Under the pieces are notes generated by a model. That model did no database searches, was not told the DNA's origin, and saw nothing but the letters and a program-made list of their open reading frames with translations. A stretch of DNA of 64,000 nucleotides, from positions 36,416 through 100,415 of the forward strand of contig JAHZFL010000003.1 in assembly GCA_019421345.1 (NCBI GenBank), written 5' to 3'. Source of the DNA: Roseburia sp. Its GTDB lineage: Bacteria > Bacillota > Clostridia > Lachnospirales > Lachnospiraceae. The position numbers and the translations under genes were made by a program. This document shows, piece by piece, positions 60,342 to 64,000 of the stretch (within the stretch, counting starts at the first letter, position 1; every line of letters starts with the position of its first letter).

Positions 60342-60619
60342 AACTGAAAAAGATTAATTGGATTGTACGTATCAAGAACAAGGCTTTTTGGGTAGCGCTT
60401 ATTCCGGCGGTGCTCATGCTGATCCAGATGCTCGCTGCGGTGTTCGGGTATGATCTGAACCTGGGCGATCTGGGCGACAAGCTGCTTGCAGTTGTTAATT
60501 CGTTATTTGTCGTGCTTGCGATTCTGGGAATCGTGACAGACCCGACAACGGAGGGCGTGGCAGACAGCGAGAGAGCGCTTACATATGAGAAGCCGAAGAA
60601 AGCAGAGGAGGTACAGTAA
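60338..60619 (+). CDS. Phage holin, phi LC3-like
   Basis: A 93-residue holin. A basic N-terminus (KLKKINWIVRIKNK) is followed by two membrane helices (about 16-37 and 49-68) and a charged C-terminal tail (YEKPKKAEEVQ). It would permeabilise the membrane so that the amidase reaches the wall. AAAGAAGAGG precedes the ATG. Confidence 0.9.
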   Translation: MKLKKINWIVRIKNKAFWVALIPAVLMLIQMLAAVFGYDLNLGDLGDKLLAVVNSLFVVLAILGIVTDPTTEGVADSERALTYEKPKKAEEVQ

Positions 60620-60620
60620 T

Positions 60621-61394
60621 ATGAGAATCGGATTAAACGCAGGACACACGTTAAACGGACCGGGAAGCGGAGCAGTCGGGGTACTGACTGAAAGCGTTGA
60701 GACACGCCGCATCGTACAGGCGATCACACCGATGCTTCAGGCGGCAGGGGTTGAGGTGGTCGATTGTACGGTAGACAAGGCGGCATCCCAGAGTGCATAC
60801 CTGAAGGAAGTTGTAAAACTGGCGAACAGGCAGGACTTAGACTGGTTTATCAGTTTCCATTTGAACAATGATGCTGCCAAAAAGGGAAAAGGCGTGGAAG
60901 CATATACATACCAGGGAAGACAGTACCCTGACGCTGTGGAGGTTTGTGAGCAGATCGCCGCGTGCGGCTTTAAGAACCGCGGCGTAAAAGAGGGAAGCGG
61001 CTTATACGTCATTAAAAAGACAAAAGCTAAGTCAATTTTGTTTGAGATTTGCTTTGTCAACGAGCCGGATGCATCCACCTACCAGAGACAGTTTGACGAG
61101 ATCTGTAAAGCAATCGTGTACGGCTTGGCGGATTACGTTGGTGCCGTCACAAAGCCGGAGCCGCCAAGTGCACTGCCGGAGAAGAATCAGTATGTGCGCG
61201 TGAAGTGCGACAATCTGTCTGTAAGAAGCAAGCCAAGCTGGGCAGATGATGCCGTATGCGGAACGGTTAGAAAGAACGAGGTGTTCACGATCAGTGAAGG
61301 ACCAATCACCGTTGGCAACGGAAAGATGTACAGGCTTAAATCAGGTGTGTACATCACCGCTGCGGAGGAATATGTGGAAACATATGAGAAGTAA
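60621..61394 (+). CDS. Endolysin: N-acetylmuramoyl-L-alanine amidase
   Basis: A 257-residue endolysin. The Amidase_3 domain (1-175) has zinc ligands H9 (NAGH), E24 (LTESVE) and H80 (SFHLNND), and catalytic E142 in FEICFVNEPD. The C-terminal SH3-type domain (about 188-250; YVRVKCDNLSVRSKPS) should bind the wall. GGAGGTACAGTAAT precedes the ATG at 60621; a longer frame into the holin gene is not supported. Confidence 0.95.
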   Translation: MRIGLNAGHTLNGPGSGAVGVLTESVETRRIVQAITPMLQAAGVEVVDCTVDKAASQSAYLKEVVKLANRQDLDWFISFHLNNDAAKKGKGVEAYTYQGRQYPDAVEVCEQIAACGFKNRGVKEGSGLYVIKKTKAKSILFEICFVNEPDASTYQRQFDEICKAIVYGLADYVGAVTKPEPPSALPEKNQYVRVKCDNLSVRSKPSWADDAVCGTVRKNEVFTISEGPITVGNGKMYRLKSGVYITAAEEYVETYEK

Positions 61395-61400
61395 GAGCGG

Positions 61401-61430
61401 AAAGCCGGTGGAGAAATCTGTCGGCTTTTT
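61401..61430 (+). terminator. Terminator after the lysis genes
   Basis: AAAGCCG (61401-61407) pairs with CGGCTTT (61422-61428), followed by TTT. It ends the late transcript 7 bp after the amidase stop. Confidence 0.8.
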
Positions 61431-61479
61431 TCATGAGAAATAATCACCGGAATAAGTAGAATAGTTGAAGTCAGTATGC

Positions 61480-61526
61480 TATAATCAGATTGTTACCGCC
61501 TCCTAGACAGGTAAGGAAGGGAGGTG
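61480..61526 (+). promoter_or_regulatory. Promoter and structured leader of the toxin-like gene
   Basis: TGC-TATAAT (61477-61485) is an extended -10. Transcription would start near 61492, at GTTACCG. CGCCTCC (61497-61503) can pair with GGAGGTG (61520-61526), hiding the ribosome site. GTTACCG (61492-61498) is also complementary to CGGTAAC (61621-61627) just after the gene, so the mRNA ends can pair. Confidence 0.55.
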
Positions 61527-61532
61527 CTTGCT

Positions 61533-61619
61533 ATGGAATTTATTATATCCTTTATGGTCGCTGTTGCGGCTGGTGTGGTTTGCCACTGCATCAACAAATG
61601 GTTAGATGGCGATAAATAG
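61533..61619 (+). CDS. Small membrane peptide, type I toxin-like
   Basis: A 28-residue peptide with one strongly hydrophobic helix (MEFIISFMVAVAAGVVCH) and a hydrophilic tail ending KWLDGDK. It has GGGAGGTG 7 bases upstream. Size, membrane helix, charged end, structured mRNA and a strong terminator fit the holin-like peptides of type I toxin-antitoxin loci. An antisense RNA has not been located; a plausible one would start downstream and run leftward over the 3' region. Function inferred only from form. Confidence 0.65.
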   Translation: MEFIISFMVAVAAGVVCHCINKWLDGDK

Positions 61620-61670
61620 TCGGTAACTAGCCTGTGGGGTTAAGCCTTCCCACTCCAAAAATAGGAATAG

Positions 61671-61706
61671 AAAAACCCGAAGGTCTTGTACACCTCCGGG
61701 TTTTTT
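61671..61706. terminator. Terminator of the toxin-like cassette
   Basis: AAAAACCCG-A-AGGT pairs with ACCT-C-CGGGTTTTT around CTTGTAC. A and T tracts on both sides make it bidirectional, so it could end both a sense mRNA and a leftward RNA. Confidence 0.85.
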
Positions 61707-61804
61707 GTCGCCGCTCACTATGGAACAACTATATCCTTTATTGCCTACTGGCATTATAACATATGCAAAATCAGATTGCAATATTCACTACAGAAATATA
61801 TTAA

Positions 61805-61851
61805 CATATGTCGATATATTTATTGACATATATCGACATATGTATTATACT
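61805..61851 (+). promoter_or_regulatory. Promoter inside a perfect 15-bp inverted repeat
   Basis: CATATGTCGATATAT (61805-61819) and ATATATCGACATATG (61828-61842) are perfect inverted repeats separated by 8 bp. The -35 TTGACA (61823-61828) begins in the centre and the -10 TATACT (61846-61851) follows with a 17-bp spacer. A repressor bound to the arms would cover the promoter. A further CATATG lies near 61760. Confidence 0.75.
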
Positions 61852-61909
61852 AAAGGTAGTTAAGAGAGATACTTAACAAATACATGGGCAAGCATAGAAA
61901 GGAGAAAGA

Positions 61910-62056
61910 ATGGAAGAAGATATGACAGACAAGCAGATGGAAGTTATCTTAAATTTGGTAGCCGATAAATTCAGCAAGTGCAAAGACATGGACGAGGTCA
62001 CAAAAGCCGTGCAGGAGATAAGAAACATGGCAAAAAAAGAAAAGCCTAGTGAATAG
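61910..62056 (+). CDS. Small phage protein, 48 residues
   Basis: A helical, charged protein (EEDMTDKQMEVILNLVADKF, then VTKAVQEIRNMAKKEKPSE). AAAGGAGAAAGA precedes the ATG. It is driven by the palindromic promoter 60 bp upstream. Its tail end forms the hairpin AGCCTA-GTGAA-TAGGCT. It could be a regulator or excision factor, but nothing in the sequence proves this. Confidence 0.65.
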   Translation: MEEDMTDKQMEVILNLVADKFSKCKDMDEVTKAVQEIRNMAKKEKPSE

Positions 62057-62074
62057 GCTCTGGGGAAACAGAAA

Positions 62075-62100
62075 GGGCGGCGGACTTGCCAAAGCCGCCC
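62075..62100. terminator. GC-rich hairpin
   Basis: GGGCGGC (62075-62081) pairs with GCCGCCC (62094-62100). No T tract follows, so it may end transcription weakly or shape the leader of the next gene. Confidence 0.45.
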
Positions 62101-62185
62101 AAACTGCATTATTATTATAGACCATTTGGCAAGGAAAAGGAAGAAGGAAATTACACAAATAGAAGGAAAGAGACGGGATAAATGG

Positions 62186-62383
62186 ATGACAAGAGCAAAA
62201 AGCGGAGATTTCGACCAGATACGCTACCAAAGCGAATATAATAAAAAGAATTATGACCGTATAGAAATTAAGGTACAAAAAGGAAAAAAAGAAATTGTAA
62301 AGGCGGCGGCAACGGCGGCGGGGCAAAGTGTAAATGAGTACATCTGTCAGGCGATCAATGAAAGAATGGAAAATGACAGGTAA
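62186..62383 (+). CDS. Ribbon-helix-helix-like small protein
   Basis: A 65-residue protein from the ATG at 62186 (a TTG at 62126 would add 20 basic residues). YDRIEIKVQKGKKEIVKAAA forms a strand and helix, followed by GQSVNEYICQAINERM as the second helix, the usual Arc/MetJ/CopG arrangement. It would bind DNA as a dimer. The palindrome at 61805 is a reasonable target because it lies upstream of the same small operon. It might also control the phage-supplied miaB promoter, 50 bp downstream. Confidence 0.7.
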   Translation: MTRAKSGDFDQIRYQSEYNKKNYDRIEIKVQKGKKEIVKAAATAAGQSVNEYICQAINERMENDR

Positions 62384-62430
62384 CAAAGAAAACCTACGGA
62401 TATGGAAAGCGAAATTGTAGTATTCATTAA

Positions 62431-62459
62431 TTGATTTTCGCAAATCCCTATGGTATATT
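62431..62459 (+). promoter_or_regulatory. Phage-borne promoter of the restored miaB
   Basis: TTGATT (62431-62436), a 17-bp spacer and TATATT (62454-62459), with TGG before the -10. It lies 40 bp upstream of the miaB ATG and inside the prophage, so expression of miaB and ruvA no longer depends on the host promoter beyond attL. Confidence 0.72.
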
Positions 62460-62499
62460 AAAATTTGCTATATTTTTCAAATAGGAGAAAATAAAAATA

Positions 62500-63984
62500 A
62501 TGGATAAAGATTTAAGAAAGAAACTGGAAAAGATAGATATTAACGGACCGGCGCCGCTAGAAGAACCGGAACGTCAGTATTACTTCATGGAGAAATGCAG
62601 AAAATATGTGAAAGAAAAGTCGGAAGAACTGGGACGACCATTAACCGCGTGTTCGAGGGCTTTCGGGTGTCAGATGAATGCGAGAGATTCCGAGAAGCTG
62701 GTCGGAATCCTTGAATATATCGGCTACACGGAAACCGAGAGCGAGGAGGCGGATTTTGTTATTTACAATACCTGTACAGTGCGTGAGAATGCGAATAACA
62801 AGGTTTATGGCAGACTTGGCGTATTGCAGAACTATAAAAAGAAAAATCCGTACATGATGATCGGACTGTGCGGCTGTATGATGCAGGAGCCGTCAGTGGT
62901 AGAGAAGCTAAAAGAGAGCTATCGTTTTGTCGATTTGATTTTTGGCACGCATAATATTTATAAGTTTGCGGAGCTGATCGTCACGGCGATGGAATCGGGT
63001 TCGATGACGATTGATATTTGGAAGGAGACGGATCAAATTGTGGAGGACCTTCCGGTTGAGCGGAAGTATTCCTTTAAGTCCGGTGTCAACATTATGTTTG
63101 GCTGCAATAATTTTTGCAGCTATTGTATCGTTCCATATGTGCGCGGACGTGAGAGAAGCCGAGAGCCGAGAGAGATCCTGCGGGAAATCGAGGCGCTTGC
63201 GGCAGATGGGGTTGTCGAGGTCATGCTGCTTGGGCAGAATGTGAATTCTTATGGCAGGGGTCTTGAACAGCCGATGTCGTTTGCGCAGCTTTTGCAGGAG
63301 ATCGAGCAGGTGGAAGGTCTGGAGCGGATTCGTTTTATGACCCCTCACCCAAAGGATTTATCCGATGAGCTGATTGAGGTCATGGGGCGCTCCAAAAAAA
63401 TCTGTAAACACCTGCATCTGCCCTTACAGTCGGGAAGCAGCCGTATATTAAAGCTGATGAACCGTCATTATGATAAGGAGCATTATCTGGCGCTTGTGGA
63501 CAAAATTCGCGCCTCCGTGCCGGATATTGCATTGACGACAGATATTATTGTGGGATTTCCGGGAGAGACGGAGGAGGATTTTTTAGAGACGCTTGAGGTT
63601 GTAAGAAAGGTACGCTATGACAGCGCGTTTACTTTTATCTATTCCAAGAGGACCGGAACGCCGGCGGCAGCGATGGAGGAGCAGATACCGGATGAGATCG
63701 TAAAGGATCGCTTCAACCGTCTTTTGCAGGAGGTGCAGCGTATTTCCGCGGAGAAGGCGGGCAGACTGACCGGGCAGACGCTTCCCGTGTTGATCGAGGA
63801 GATCAATGAGCAGGACGAAACGCTTGTGACCGGACGGCTCAGTAATAACTCTGTGGTGCATCTTCCGGGAACGGCAGAGATGATCGGAAAACTCTATCCG
63901 GTAAAGCTTGAGGAATGCAGAGGCTTTTACTATATCGGAAAGGCAGAGGAGACGCCATGTATGCATATATCAAAGGAATCCTGA
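62500..63984 (+). CDS. miaB: tRNA-2-methylthio-N6-dimethylallyladenosine synthase with phage-derived N-terminus
   Basis: A 494-residue radical-SAM methylthiotransferase acting on i6A37 of tRNA. The N-terminal MTTase domain has AFGCQMN with cluster C57, then CTVRENA and GCMMQE. The radical-SAM motif is CNNFCSYC in the middle. The C-terminal TRAM domain follows (GQTLPVLIEEIN to the end). Codons 1 to about 54 are on the phage side of attR; the core encodes residues 55-60; the rest is host. Compared with the stub at 27658, the phage part keeps EPERQYY-ME but has ACSRAFGCQMN instead of HVTTFGCQMN. AGGAG lies upstream of the ATG. Confidence 0.95.
   Translation: MDKDLRKKLEKIDINGPAPLEEPERQYYFMEKCRKYVKEKSEELGRPLTACSRAFGCQMNARDSEKLVGILEYIGYTETESEEADFVIYNTCTVRENANNKVYGRLGVLQNYKKKNPYMMIGLCGCMMQEPSVVEKLKESYRFVDLIFGTHNIYKFAELIVTAMESGSMTIDIWKETDQIVEDLPVERKYSFKSGVNIMFGCNNFCSYCIVPYVRGRERSREPREILREIEALAADGVVEVMLLGQNVNSYGRGLEQPMSFAQLLQEIEQVEGLERIRFMTPHPKDLSDELIEVMGRSKKICKHLHLPLQSGSSRILKLMNRHYDKEHYLALVDKIRASVPDIALTTDIIVGFPGETEEDFLETLEVVRKVRYDSAFTFIYSKRTGTPAAAMEEQIPDEIVKDRFNRLLQEVQRISAEKAGRLTGQTLPVLIEEINEQDETLVTGRLSNNSVVHLPGTAEMIGKLYPVKLEECRGFYYIGKAEETPCMHISKES
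62662..62680. repeat. attR core
   Basis: TTCGGGTGTCAGATGAATG, identical to attL (27811-27829), in the same reading frame of miaB. Marks the right end of the prophage. Confidence 0.93.
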
Positions 63985-64000
63985 CAGACATCGGGGAGGA
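63957..64000 (+). CDS. ruvA: Start of probable ruvA, cut by the window end
   Basis: Fourteen codons are visible (MYAYIKGILTDIGE), matching the usual RuvA beginning (M-x-(A/S)-(Y/F)-I-K-G-x-L). AGAGGAG lies 6 bases upstream, and the start overlaps the miaB end by 28 bp. RuvA binds Holliday junctions. The identification rests on a short stretch only. Confidence 0.6.
   Translation, partial: MYAYIKGILTDIGE

Larger units (their letters stand above)
27811..62680. mobile_element. Complete-length siphovirus-type prophage inserted in miaB
   Basis: Bounded by the 19-bp direct repeats at 27811 and 62662; the unit between them is 34,851 bp. Content runs from a serine integrase at the left end through lysogeny, early, packaging, HK97 head, long flexible tail and lysis genes to the right end. 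Tape measure plus tail chaperone and no sheath gene indicate a siphovirus. Base composition is more AT-rich than the flanking host. Several lesions (35748, about 39635, 47881) suggest it may be partly defective. It ends with a phage-derived miaB 5' part that restores the host gene. Confidence 0.95.

Overview
The window looks like the chromosome of an anaerobic Gram-positive bacterium of the Clostridia, most likely a Lachnospiraceae-type gut anaerobe. The signs are strong AGGAGG ribosome sites with ATG, GTG and TTG starts, a six-gene Rnf complex in the order C-D-G-E-A-B, a biotin-dependent sodium-pump decarboxylase, a cmk-ispH-rpsA cluster and a clostridial proB-proA cluster. The species cannot be fixed from the sequence alone. 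No rRNA or tRNA gene was recognised.

Host left part (1-27,849). Three 61-bp tandem repeats carrying RNA hairpins precede a biotin carrier / OadB / OadA operon. Then come a CuZn-SOD-like gene, an RpiR regulator with a flavoprotein and cmk-ispH-rpsA, a lone CheR and another methyltransferase. A drug- or peptide-type ABC exporter lies divergent from its two-component system, with four CTTGAG repeats at an exact 11-bp period between them. Next are a YprB-like nuclease, rnfCDGEAB, an AIM24 protein and ApbE (which would flavinylate RnfG and RnfD), and then proB-DUF896-5-FCL-proA-lipoprotein-miaB. OadB and Rnf together suggest sodium-gradient energetics.

Prophage (27,811-62,680, about 34.9 kb). A siphovirus-type prophage has split miaB. 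The 19-bp direct repeat TTCGGGTGTCAGATGAATG marks both ends and encodes the FGCQMN motif that holds the first iron-sulfur cysteine of MiaB. The left end keeps a 63-codon stub of the host gene. The right end has a full-length miaB whose first ~60 codons and promoter come from the phage. Phage order: large serine integrase, hicBA, a membrane zinc-ribbon protein, small HTH genes with CI/Cro-like repressors and ACTTACG-N5-CGTAAG operators, an early region (NTG-repeat protein, two DNA methyltransferases, many small proteins), an HUH endonuclease, VRR-NUC, HNH, terminase, portal, ClpP-like protease, HK97 capsid, connectors, tail tube, a tail chaperone with a -1 frameshift site, tape measure, tail tip, S74 fibre, holin, amidase, a type I toxin-like cassette and a small RHH-like gene.

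Several phage genes show single-base lesions: a T7-tract frameshift in a methyltransferase, a second frameshift near 39,635, and an ACG where the portal start should be. The prophage may therefore be decaying, unless these are sequence errors. The right end continues into intact miaB and the start of a probable ruvA.
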